Program-made: the position numbers and the translations under genes
The notes under the pieces: generated by a model
What the model was told of the DNA's origin: nothing
The model's database searches: none
The model's input: the letters and a program-made list of their open reading frames with translations, nothing else
Assembly (NCBI GenBank): GCA_038277395.1
Contig: CM076195.1
Location: 154,061,594-154,125,593, forward strand
DNA length: 64,000 nt
Direction of reading: 5' to 3'
DNA from: Dryocosmus kuriphilus
Taxonomy: Eukaryota; Arthropoda; Insecta; Hymenoptera; Cynipidae
Shown: positions 10,358 to 20,239 of the stretch, one piece after another
Position numbering within the stretch: the first letter of the stretch is position 1
Layout: each line of letters begins with the position of its first letter

Positions 10358-12256
10358 ATTAAAATGGAGATTAATTGTGTGTACTGTTAGTTATCCTTCT
10401 TACAACTTAGCTAAATATATTTCCAACATTTTAAAGCCAATTTCAGGTGTCTCAGGAACAACTTTAAAAAATAGTTGGGAACTTAAAGAAATAATTAAAA
10501 ATATAGTTGTTCCTCCTGACCATTCTCTAATTTCTTTGGACGTCATTGCTATGTTTTACAGTACTTCATTGGATTTGGCTTTGGATTGTGTAGAAGAAAA
10601 ATTGAATCTGAATCATAATTTAACTAGTATTAGCAAAAATGAACTTCTGATTGCCACGCGTTTCGTTTTCAACAACATGGTTTTTTCGTTTAATAATAAA
10701 TTTTATTGGCAGCTTTCAGGTTGCCTATGGGTTCGCCTTTGTCTACAGCTTTATCGAATTTAGTTCTCGAGGACATAGAAAATAGAGCTTTGGCTCTATT
10801 AGATTTTACTCCAATACTGTTCAAGAGATATGTAGATGATGTGTTGACTATCATTCCTACTAATAAAATTGAAGAATTTTTTAACACTTTTAATAGCATT
10901 GAACCTTCTGTTCAGTTTACTCTTGAGCTTGAAGGAAATAATATTTTACATTTTCTAGATATTTTTCTTATTAAAACGATGGATGGTCACATTGAAACAA
11001 ATTGGTATAAAAAAGAATCCTTGTCAGGTAGATACTTAAATTTTCACTCTAATCATTCTTTAAACTCAAAAATTGGTTTAATTAAGAATTTGGTAGATAG
11101 GTGTATTAAACTAAGTGATTTTAAATTCCGAATAGAAAATTTAATTCAACTAAAAATTACTTTATCACTGCACAACTATCCTATTAATTTAATTAATCTT
11201 ATTATTAATGAAAGAATCAATGGAATTTATAATAGTGATTTGGTCAATATGAAAAAGAACAAATGGCTTGAAACTCACAATAACACTAATTTAAAATTAA
11301 CCTTACCTTATGTTATGTTATGTTTGTACAGAATCAATTGTAAAGGTTGTAGTAGAGTGTACATCAGTGAAACTGGGAGGAGATTAAAAGATCGTATTGC
11401 GGAACATAAAAGAGATTGCGTTGTTGGAAATCAAAACACGGGCTTAGCACAACATGCATGAAATTCAGATCATTTTTTTTTGATTTTGATTTCAAAAACA
11501 TTAAAATTTTAGGTAAAGAAACAAATACATTTAAAAGACGGATTTTAGAATCAATTTTTGGTAACAAATTAAAAAAATCTTCCATAAATTTAATAACCGA
11601 AAAACTAAACATTAATAAGATATATCAAAGTATCACCTAATGAAACATTTTCACTGTTCAAATTTCCCGCCTCCTTATGTGTATTGAATAGGTAAACCAT
11701 ATTTTTCCTTGAGCATGTAATATAGTTTTATACCACATGTCACCGGATTTCAATGCTCTTTCTTCAATGTACTCCGTTCCATAACCTAAGTTCTTTTATT
11801 TACAAAAGTGTAATTTTTTACTTAAGTTCTTAGTCTCCCAAAAATTTTTGGGAGAGACTAAGTTTTAATATTCATATTATGGTCATTATATATAATTAAG
11901 GGAAAACATTGTAATGTCTAATATTACTCTAAATTTTTCACCATCTATGATTGAGGCAAAGGATTGGACTCGTTCAACAATGTTTCCTTTTTATTTTCGA
12001 CAGGGTTGTGTTTTCTTTTGATCCTTTTATTTGAATGTTGCTGTTAAATTCGTAACCTCTTTTTGTATTTTAGAATTTTTAGACTTGAAAAAGGCCAGCA
12101 TGATTTTGGCCGAAACGTTGTCAATAATAAATGGAGTTTTAATGGACTACTCTTTTGTTTTATTATGAGTTTTTTAATCGATCGTCTAGACCAATTAAAT
12201 ATATTTTTTAACATTTTCCTTAATTCTTTGGAAAATTGTTAATTATCATATGGATT
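10358..12256 (+). mobile_element. Penelope-like element, right 5'-truncated copy (plus strand)
   Basis: Starts within the RT domain (at CCGGAATTAAAATGGAG, matching the left copy near 8640) and runs to the 3' end near 12256. It lies head-to-head with the left copy, so the two 3' regions face outward and form an inverted repeat of about 1.9 kb per arm. The 3' UTR has a stem of AGTCTC/GAGACT type around a run of A and T near 11830-11860. Confidence 0.8.
10377..11640 (+). pseudogene. Truncated Penelope-like RT and GIY-YIG protein (right copy)
   Basis: Encodes the RT from the YNLAKYISNILKP block on, a normal active site RYVDDVLTIIP, and the GIY-YIG region with the CKGCSRVY cluster. Compared with the left copy it lacks the N-terminus and about 50 residues just before the cysteine cluster (near 11312-11325). 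It is also frameshifted near 10720 and 11461. Thus each copy has damage that the other lacks: the left has the full length but a changed active site, the right has an intact active site but no N-terminus. Confidence 0.8.
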
Positions 12257-12439
12257 AATAATTCACGGTCAAAAAAAAAGGAGAGGAAAAATTGGATTAC
12301 TCCAATTTTTAACATTCAAAAATGATGTGTAAGGTTTGAGATTGAAACTCGTGGTGCGTTAAAGATTCATCACAGCTAACTGGAGCTGAAATATTCAGTA
12401 TCTCTGCAATCCTTGTAGCAGCCACAAATCAATAATTTT

Positions 12440-13370
12440 AAGTTAATGGTCGTCCTTTCTTCCTCTTCCTTCTCTTCTTTATATTCTTCTTCTTGCTTGC
12501 ACAACTTTTAGACCCAATTGCTTCAGGAAGAGCATATTCTAAAATGTTAGACTCGTGCGAACTGATTGAAGACTGATTACTTTCTTGCATAGTTTTACAA
12601 TTATAAACAATACCCATTACGTAGACTTTGCATTTAATTGAATTCCTATGGTTTCTCCTTGAAAATTTGCCAAAGTTCCGTCTTGGTAGACTATGCGGAG
12701 CTAAACGTGATCGGAGGATAAATGCGGTGTGATGGTACTCCCATTTATATCCTGGTGGAGCGGTTGGGAACAATTCATGAATTATGTGGAATTTGCGATT
12801 GTTAATATATGCTCCAGTTGTGATATTACATTCAACCCTGAGAGTTTTCATCTTGAAAATGGCTAGTGGCAAATCTTATGTATACATCTTCTTAGCTTTA
12901 AAAACAAGCGACGTAAATCCCAACAGTATACCGTTAGAGCCTTTTTTTATAAAATCAATTTGACAATTACTCTTGATTGCACTACGTAACGTATTGTTTT
13001 TAGTCTTAATATGTATTTAAGTACCACTAATTTGCAAATTATTTTGTACACATTTTTCAGTCTCGTCATCGTTTTCCGGTACTGTTATAACGGAAAAGTT
13101 TCCATTCATCAGAGATGTCTGTAAGTACTTCTCAATATCTTCAATTTCATAACTGCCAGGAGGTATGGTCACCACATGATCACCAATATAAACTTATTGT
13201 TTCCTACATCAACGTTGGGAATTCAATTAAATGTGAGTAGTTCAATGAGACCAAGAGCATAATTCTTATTCGATAGAATTCATTTGGTGAAAAATATTCG
13301 GCCTTTAGCACAGCTGAGTCACCTGAAATAGTTAGAGTGAAGGATAAATTCTAGAAATATGATTGAACAT
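12440..13370 (-). pseudogene. Second Polinton-like capsid-type (penton-like?) protein remnant
   Basis: Reading leftwards from about 13370, blocks on the minus strand can be followed through several frames to 12440. They match, by my recollection, a conserved uncharacterised protein of insect Polinton/Maverick-like elements. Visible signatures include VGNNKF, VTIPPGSYEIEDIEKYL near 13150-13180, LRVECNITTGAY near 12800-12840, and HELFPTAPPGYK near 12750-12780, after which the frame is lost. An in-frame TAA lies between the blocks near 12885. A basic tail (KKKNIKKRRKRKKGR) at 12440-12490 may belong to another gene. The minor-capsid role is inference from gene order next to the protease. Confidence 0.55.
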
Positions 13371-13611
13371 CAGATCGAAACGTTTCTTTCGATTTCTATA
13401 TCTATCCGCTTTAATTTTGAATCCCTTTAGCAATCCTATCACATTTTCTACCACCGCTCTCTCGCTCATAAGCCTTTCAATTTCTTACTTAAGTTACTGT
13501 ATAGTTATAGCGCTGCCTTTCTAACATCCACTATTGTGATATTCCGTCTTGGCGGAAAATTATTTCTATTCCCTTCCAATATAAAGTGAAAGTCGCTTAT
13601 TCCAGAAGATG

Positions 13612-13934
13612 CTAAAATTAACCGGTCTTTTGTTTGGTGATAAAGGCTATATTAAAAAATTCCTTTCCAAGAATTGTTTAACCGCAGTTTGAAATTTGTG
13701 GCTAAGGTGAAAAAGGGGATAAAAAATACACAAGCTTCACTAAATGAAAAGACTTTGCTAAGAAAAAGGTCCATCATTGAGATGATTCTTTACTACATCA
13801 AAAATAGACTTGAAATTGAGCATACTTGCCATAGATGTCCTGTTAATTTTTTGGTTCATATATTTCCGACTCTCATTTTCTACTCCACGAATTCCAAAAA
13901 GCCTTCTATTTCCTATTCTTTCTTTCTTCCTTAA
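13612..13934 (+). pseudogene. Fragment of a bacterial IS982-type transposase
   Basis: The C-terminal part of a DDE transposase of the IS982/IS4-like kind. LLFGDKGYI (13627-13653) carries the GDxGY block around a catalytic Asp. After one frameshift come FVAKVKKGIKN, LLRKRSIIE (the Glu of the catalytic triad is within RSIIE or nearby) and RLEIEHTCHRCPVNFLV, the H-R-x-P-xNF block near the C-terminus. The frame ends at 13934. This family is common in Rickettsiales and other insect endosymbionts and is not an animal transposon family, so a bacterial origin is likely. The N-terminal half is missing. Confidence 0.7.
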
Positions 13935-13945
13935 TGCAGAATTAA

Positions 13946-14236
13946 CGTATCTCGATCCCGGCGGAAAATGTTTCTTTGATGCCGTGGCTAATTGCAGTAA
14001 CGTTGACACATTTGTTGCTTGTGGTGCAAAATTTCAATGTTTTAAGAAACTTTGCTATTTTGAATACAACTTTTATCTTGAGCATAAATGGAACATTTCT
14101 ATTTCGCTCAGGAATACTAACTTCAGTGCACACATTAGCAGGTGATCCAAGGTATGGGTTGTACATTCTAGCTTTGGTTGGCGTAATGACGGTCAGTAGT
14201 TTTGTAATCTTTGTAGTGTTTACGACGAGAAATTAA
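13946..14236 (+). pseudogene. ccmF: Fragment of bacterial cytochrome c maturation gene ccmF
   Basis: From 13946 the plus strand reads through PAENVSLMPWLIAVTLTHLL, a membrane stretch, then NGTFLFRSGILTSVHTLAGD and PRYGLYILALVG. This order (W/DPVEN-like block, MPWLI, GTFLxRSGxLTSVH, then a transmembrane helix) is the core of CcmF, the membrane subunit that attaches haem to apocytochrome c in bacteria. Insects lack this system. About 95 residues of a protein normally over 600 long remain. It follows the IS982-like fragment by about 10 bp on the same strand, so the two probably arrived together. An endosymbiont such as a Rickettsiales bacterium is the likely source. Confidence 0.75.
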
Positions 14237-14289
14237 AAGCCAAAAGCCGACACTTCAAAAACACAACCAACAGCACCGATCAGCAGTAG

Positions 14290-14437
14290 AGTGTTACCTA
14301 TGATCATAATCCTCCTTCTGCCATTAGCATGTATATAGACTATATCTGCTCCGTATTTTGAGCTGTTTGCATAGAAATTTAGGACGCAAATGTTCACACG
14401 TAGGTATTTAAAAAGTTCGGAGGGTGGTTGAAGATTA
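14290..14437 (-). pseudogene. Polinton-like protease remnant, C-terminal piece
   Basis: Minus-strand sequence starting at the left edge of the transposon at 14438 reads NLQPPSELFKYL and then decays. It continues directly from the YFDSF block that ends at the right edge of that transposon (17594), giving a continuous protein if the transposon and one TA are removed. Further left an open frame ending GNTLLLIGAVGCVFEVSAF (14235-14320) looks like a membrane segment whose origin is unclear. Confidence 0.55.
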
Positions 14438-14869
14438 CACTGAGAGAAATAGATGGTAAAAATTTGATGTTAAAAAATAATATGTTAACCGGTACCACCA
14501 TTATAGTACTGGATACGATCTACTATTTTTTTGACTATCAGAGATGGTACCGACAACAATATGAATATGTTTGATTTTGCATGGTACCCCGTACAATCGA
14601 GATGGTAAGTTCTTCTGTAGCGCATGTGCAGAAAGTGCATGAATATTTTCTCCATTTTCTCAAATGGTGACTGTTCGTGCGCGCTTTATGTCTCTCGTGT
14701 CCACTATTTGCGAGTGTGCACTCATTTTTGTGATACGGAAATTTTAAGTGAAAATGGACAATCTCGTAAAAGAGTTGCTGTCAGCAGGGAATTTGGGTAA
14801 CCCCATTTCTACATTTTAAGGTAATAATATAACCCTTTTACTATTTGCCGAGAGGTGAAAGTCTCATTA

Positions 14870-15170
14870 GTTTACATTGTAACATGGTACATGGTACACG
14901 TCGCATGACTTCCCCCTTTCCACACAGAAAGACTAACTTGATTTGTAGCGGTGAGGCAGTAAGGTGATGAGTTGACTGTATGTAACTCATCACCGACTCC
15001 GTGGTTGGCGGAGTGGTTAGCTTATCGGGCTTTCGAGCCGGTGGCCACGGGTTCAACTTCCCGGGCCGGAGTCAATTTTTACTGACACTCACTCGCTACA
15101 CTTCCAACACTCGACAGTTATTCTTTCTCTTCCATTCCCCAATATAGCATGCCCAGATATATTTGGCGCC
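14870..15170 (+). repeat. tRNA-like repeat unit, copy 1
   Basis: About 300 bp, with a tRNA-like part at 14995-15073. A seven-base acceptor-like stem GACTCCG/CGGAGTC closes it, followed by an A-box-like TGGTTAGCTTATCGG and a B-box-like GGTTCAACTTC. Upstream it carries a 120-bp leader shared with copy 2. T-arm geometry is imperfect, so it is more likely a tRNA-derived repeat than a working tRNA gene. Confidence 0.6.
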
Positions 15171-15424
15171 CAACGAAAATTACCCACACAATATTCTGAA
15201 TCCTTTTCCAAGATACCGGGTGGTATTTTGGGGTTTACCACACCGGGTGAGGAAGGGTTCTATCTAAACGGCGAAATATTTGATAGGTAGGGGTTGGTAT
15301 CTAAGGACTCTGTTTTGTCGGTTTTGAGGATTTAACCGCAGCAGTTATGTTAGTGTCCAGTTGATAAAAAGATCCCTGCACCTTCACTTGGTGTATTGGG
15401 GATGTCCCGAAATAAAGGAGGGGT

Positions 15425-15720
15425 GGTGTAACGTGGTACATGGTACATGTCACATGGCTTCCCCCTTTCCATCGCGAAGACTGACTTGAGTGGTAGCGGT
15501 GAAGCAGTAAGGTGATGAGTTAACTGTATGTAGTTCATCACCGACTTCGTGATTGACGCAGTGGTTAGCGCATCGGGCTTTCGGGCCGGCGGCCAAGGGT
15601 TCGATTCCCCTGGCCGGAGTCAATTTTTACTGACGCTCACTCGCTACACCTCCAACACCTGACAGTCACTCTTCATCTTACATTCCCCAATATAGCATTC
15701 CCGCCTATACCATATAAGAA
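15425..15720 (+). repeat. tRNA-like repeat unit, copy 2
   Basis: Direct repeat of the unit at 14870-15170, offset by 548 bp. The tRNA-like part is 15543-15621, with A box TGGTTAGCGCATCGG and a perfect B box GGTTCGATTCC. The acceptor-like stem has one G-T pair. Leader (GTGGTACATGGTACATGTC) and trailer (ACTCACTCGCTACACCTCC) are both shared with copy 1. Confidence 0.6.
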
Positions 15721-16319
15721 GAAGTTAGCTTCAAAAGTATTTGACGAGTCTTTCCTCTTTTTCAGAAAATGGTATCGAAGAAGAGTTTTTTCTGTTACTA
15801 TACAATCAAACAATTCAATATATAACAATAAAGCCGGGTTCAAGACACAAATATTTAAAACAATTTAGGAATTTTTTGCATCAGATAGCATCATTGCTTT
15901 CTTTTGATTTCGTCTACAAATAACGTTCGATAAATTTTCTTAAACTCAAAATTTAACCTTTTCAGTTCCCTTATAAAATATCTAACTCTAATATTTTACG
16001 GGGGAAATGAAGAGATTTAATTTTAAGGTTAACATATCCCTAATAATAATTCATTAAATCTCTATAAGAAACAAGTCACTGTTTTGCAATTATTTGGTTT
16101 AAAAGAGATGATAACCTGAAAATTTACAATGACATAATTATTTCTATTCACAAACCCATTGACACCAATTGTAATTAGCGTTAGATTGTTGAATCGTCCA
16201 ATCAATCCATAAGTCACCCATGCAGTAGTTATTGATCGAATCAAGAGGAGCTCTTAGTATCTTCAGATCTTCAGTGAGTGCAAAGCTCTATCAACTGCCA
16301 ATAATCCCTAAATTTCAGA

Positions 16320-17413
16320 GGAGCGCGGAAAATTTGACGACGAGCACATTTTTGTTGAAATTGATCTCGATAACTCGGCAAAAACTACAGCTGATGAGGA
16401 AAAAAATACCGTTGATGAGGTATCCGGGCCACAAGAAAAACAATTTAGATCGTCTGAAACTTTTCAAACTCGTTGTTACCTGGTGTAAGTTGCTAATGAT
16501 TGATTTTAAATCTCGGATCTCACTTTATTTATAATCACTTGGACCTTTTAAATACTTTCATTATGATTTTGTAGGGATTACACGAGTACTTTAGCAGAAC
16601 AGCAGATGGAATGAAAGTGCTAGGCAATGAACGTCAGATTAATGACTGAATTAGGTGTCTTATAGCAAAATGTTCGGTAGATCATTTGCTCAGAACTTCT
16701 TTTAATATCGAAAGAAATACGTAAATATATCGTCATGTTGTTCAAACAACATGCTTCATTAGGCAGCGTCTATGTTTGGATGGCTTCCTTTTTTTGCAGG
16801 ATTTCAAAAGAAGCCTTCACTCAAACAGCCCTGGAAATAGCAAACGCTTTTCCAAGAGAAAGTAAAGAAACTTACTTTGTAGGCTATAAATCAGCAACAA
16901 AAACAGCATCTCGTATGTTAAACTGTGGAAAATTGTGGCCCAGGTTCAACAATTATAAAAAAAGTTTAGGAGGAAAGACTGCCGAAGAGGAGGAACCAGT
17001 ATTATAAAATGCTGGTATTTCAGAAAGCATTGTGGATGTTATTGCGTCGCTGCAGTTTCTTGAGAAGTAATCTGGAACCATAAAGGGAATTTTAGAACAT
17101 TAGAACAAAAGTTTCACATAAAGAGAGTCTCTTTGGAGTGAGCATGGTATTAAAGAGTATCTAAACGAATTTCTAATTCTGAAAACTCAAAACGGATGGA
17201 AATTCCTTTTAATGAATTTGCAGGGAAAGTATGATGCTTCAACGAATGACAAGTTGTATTCACGATGGGCAAATCTTGTGGAGGCTATTTGTCAAAATTT
17301 GGCAGAAAATACCATTGTTGCTAAACACTCGATTAATCGTGATAACCGATGTAAAAATGATCATGCTTGATAGAAAACTCGGGAAAGTCCCTGTATTTGA
17401 TAGTAATCATTAA
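16320..17413 (+). pseudogene. Degraded coding region inside the TA-flanked transposon
   Basis: An exon-like block after AATTTCAG at 16319 reads EERGKFDDEHIFVEIDLDNS and runs open to a GTGTAAGT donor at about 16486. Beyond it, 16735-17007 is open for 90 codons and contains SKETYFVGYKSATKTASRML and GKLWPRFNNYKK. A third block near 17230-17350 contains DKLYSRWANLVEAICQNLAE in another frame. This resembles uncharacterised insect proteins I have seen near transposons, but I cannot name the family or find catalytic residues. It may encode the element's transposase. Confidence 0.4.
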
Positions 17414-17593
17414 CATATTTGATAGTAATAATCAAATTTTTGATAGTGTTAGTAACCATCTTTGATGGTAACTATTTTACAATCTGTGATGGTATTCACT
17501 GTTACCATAAAGATAGCTGTCCGTATATTAAAGATAAAATATAGTATCCGCTACCGTCATTATTGTACCTAGTACCATATTTTTCTCTATGGC

Positions 17594-17985
17594 TATCAAA
17601 ACTGTCAAAGTACAATATTTCATTACCATTCATTTTGAATGCTACCCAATTTTTGCCGCGGATATCTTGATTAGCAAAGTTGATAATTGCAGGCTGCTCT
17701 TTATGAGGATATCCAACAGGTAATTTATTCCTAAAGGCTCAACGAAAATAAGGAATCTTGAGATCCTTAGCATAATTGAGCAAATTAACATCGGTCAATG
17801 CAGGGTATGGTAGCTTCACTGCAAGGTTTTTTATTGCACATGCGTTTTTTCGGATGTATATTTTTTGGCTTTAGACCCTCGACTTTGAGCGCAGGGTTTC
17901 CAAGTCCTTTTCCTAGAACTATTTCTTCAATAGCCTTTTCATGACGTTTTATCTCTTGAAGTTGCTATCTAAATGCAGTGGCATC
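17594..17985 (-). pseudogene. Polinton-like cysteine protease remnant, N-terminal piece
   Basis: Minus-strand blocks in shifted frames include ALTDVNLLNYAKDLKIPYF, then NKLPVGYPHKEQPAIINF, then a NWVAF block, and end in YFDSF, where the transposon interrupts. This is the pattern of the adenain-like cysteine protease of Polinton/Maverick elements, where the residue before VAY/VAF is usually the catalytic His; here it is Asn (NWVAF), so the catalytic His would be lost. Several frameshifts make it a pseudogene. The match is from recollection of the family. Confidence 0.6.
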
Positions 17986-18289
17986 ATTTACAGCTTTCCC
18001 TACACCAAATTAACATATCTAAGGCAGAAGAATATTCTAAGTTTGAAATTGAAGTTTATTGTTAACACATGCACGATTAGATAGAACTCCAAATAAAGCA
18101 TTCTAGATTTACAGCAGCAAACTTAAAAAATTTTTATTTAAGGGCCTTCAGACAGAAAAATTTCAAGTTAAACATTTTCGAAACTTTACTCAAAATAAAG
18201 ACTTTGATTTCAAAATTGACAAAGTTCAAATATCTTAATCTTTAGAACAGATTTTTTTACATCTGAAGAGTCCTGTTCTGTATTGTTGG

Positions 18290-18600
18290 TGTTTTATCGA
18301 ATTTCGTAGTATTCAAGAAGAATATACACAAGTTTTGACTGAGTGCGAGAATTTAGGGCACATTTCAAGGGCATTAGATGAAGCAAGGTTTCCCTCTCGT
18401 AATACCTGCCACATCATTGCGTAGTTAGAGAAGATAGAGTTTCAACAAAGGTATAGTGTTCAATGCTTCGCAACCAACAACAATTGGAGTGTCGTTTAGC
18501 GACCTTCAAATGGTTGGCCCGATTCTTCAAGATGATTTGTTCTCGATTTTAGTTCCTTTTCGCAAACAACCTTTCGTCGTGATATTTAAGTCTCCACAGT
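18290..18600 (+). pseudogene. BEL/Pao reverse transcriptase fragment
   Basis: Plus-strand frames give YTQVLTECENLGHISRALDE (about 18330-18390) and, after a frame change, IVFNASQPTTIGVSFSDLQM followed by VGPILQDDLFSILVPFR (about 18440-18560). The glxH block and the VGPxLQDDLxxIL block are hallmarks of BEL/Pao RT. Only about 100 residues remain and no LTR is near. It belongs to a different BEL copy from the one at 24.9-30.2 kb. Confidence 0.7.
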
Positions 18601-18773
18601 ATTTAAAGTCCTAGTTTAATCCTCTATAATCTCTACAGTACATTTAAATTCTATTTGGAATCTCTTAATCTAAAATTATAGTAACCATTAATTTTAATTA
18701 AGATATAATTACACAGGCACACAAAAAAAAAGTCATGAACCAGAGGGTAGACCTTACAAATCTTAAGTTTTTT

Positions 18774-19330
18774 GGGTCGCTGAAACCGAATATTACCATA
18801 AAAAATGATTTCAATTGCCCGTTTTTCTGCTAGCTACCCCTTACCACCCTCCGATGGGGTTGAATTTTAAACTTTCGTCAAAATTCAAAATGTATGTGTA
18901 TTTCTATGCTTTTTGGGACGCTGAAACCGAAAATGATTACAGAAAACGAATTTAACCTCTATCTTACCCGCTAGCACCCTCTTGCCACCCCCTGATGGGG
19001 GTTATATTTAAACTTTCGTAAAAAATTAAAATTTATGTGTATTTTCATGTTTTTTGGGACGCTGAAACCGAAAATGATTACAAAAATCGAATTCAACCTC
19101 TATCTTAGCCGATAGTACTCCCTTACCACCCCCTTGAATAGGGTTAAATTTTAAATTTTTATACAAAATTAAGATGTTTCTGTATTTCTATGTTTTTTGA
19201 GACGCTGGAACCATAAAAGACTATAAAAACGATGTCGACTCACTCGATTACCTCCTTACACTCCCTTAAAATCATTTAAAAGAACCTAGTAGGATCCATA
19301 CGAAAGTTAGCTCTCGGTAAATAGCGCTAA
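18774..19330 (+). repeat. E1 left arm: four ~141-bp subterminal repeats
   Basis: Repeat starts lie at about 18774, 18915, 19056 and 19199. Each unit begins GGG(T/A)CGCTGAAACCGA, then has a cytosine-rich stretch of CTTACCACCCCC type, then AAACTTTCGT and a run ending CTATGTTTTTT. The same units occur inverted in the right arm. Repeated subterminal sites in this form are typical of transposase binding arrays. Confidence 0.85.
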
Positions 19331-19559
19331 CGCTCTCGGAAAAAAGAGGAAAACCAAAGTTTTTATGGGCTTAAGGCTCAAAATTTAAATGGTCGAAAGT
19401 CAATCACTTGTTAAATATACAAGTTAAAGAGTACCTCCAACTCCTATGTTGCAAACGTCAATAGTTCACCAATCAGAAATATCAGATGCATTCATGATTT
19501 GGTTCTACTCTTAGCGTAACACAGGAACAACGGCGTCGACGTAGTAGGTTTCTGTTCCC

Positions 19560-20238
19560 TTTGGGGTGCTTGATTAACGTGAGTCCCCTTGCCTCTCACG
19601 ATTCGGGGTGCTTGATTAACGTGAGTCCCCATGCCCCTCACGATTGAGGGTGCTTAATTAACGTGAGTCCCCTTGCCCCTCACGATTCAGGATGCTTAAT
19701 TAACGTGAGTCCCCTTGCCTCTCACGATTCGGGGTGCTTGATTAACGTGAGTCCCCTTGCCCCTCACGATTGAGGGTGCTTAATTAAGGTGAGTCCCCTT
19801 GCCTCTCACGATTCGGGGTGCTTGATTAACGTGAGTCCCCTTGCCCCTCACGATTGAGGGTGCTTAATTAAGGTGAGTCCCCTTGCCTCTCACGATTCGG
19901 GGTGCTTGATTAACGTGAGTCCCCATGCCCCTCACGATTGAGGGTGCTTAAGTAACGTGAGTCCCCTTGCCCCTCACGATTCAGGATGCTTAATTAACGT
20001 GAGTCCCCTTGCCTCTCACGATTCGGGGTGCTTGATTAACGTGAGTCCCCTTGCCCGTCACCATTGAGGGTGCTTAATTAACGTGAGTCCCCTTGCCTCT
20101 CACGATTCAGGGTGCTTAATTAACGTGAGTCCCCTTGCTTCTCACGATTCGGGGTTCTTAATTAACGTGAGTCCCCTTACCTCTCACGATTCGGGGTGCT
20201 TGATTAACGTGAGTCCCCTTGCCTCTCACGATTCGGCA
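19560..20238 (+). repeat. 42-bp minisatellite inside E1
   Basis: About 16 head-to-tail copies of a 42-bp unit beginning GGGGTGCTTGATTAACGTGA and ending CTCTCACGATTC. Variants alternate (GATTCGGGG versus GATTGAGGG), suggesting growth by two-unit blocks. Because 42 is divisible by three, one frame reads as a 14-residue repeat (SPLASHDSGCLINV), but there is no evidence of translation. The array ends next to the stop codon of the transposase-like gene (20240). Confidence 0.9.
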
Positions 20239-20239
20239 T

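Larger units (their letters stand above)
14438..17593. mobile_element. 3.2-kb DNA transposon with TA duplication, family not assigned
   Basis: Ends CACTGAGAGAAATAGATGGTA and, in reverse complement, GCCATAGAGAAAAATATGGTA, flanked by TA at 14436-14437 and 17594-17595. The insertion point is certain because it splits the protease-like gene mid-codon. About 180 bp at each end is rich in scattered TACCATC/GATGGTA motifs. Inside are two tRNA-like modules, one clear exon-like block and a degraded coding region. The TA duplication suggests Tc1/mariner-like integration, but I see no known transposase core. Confidence 0.7.

Noticed and set aside
11820..11860. Hammerhead ribozyme in the Penelope-like 3' regions
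   Set aside because: Such ribozymes occur in some Penelope-like elements, but I found no CTGATGA...GAAA core here; only a simple stem is visible.
14995..15621. Two real tRNA genes
   Set aside because: The tRNA-like parts sit inside longer duplicated units, the T-arm and anticodon geometry are imperfect, and the location is inside a transposon.
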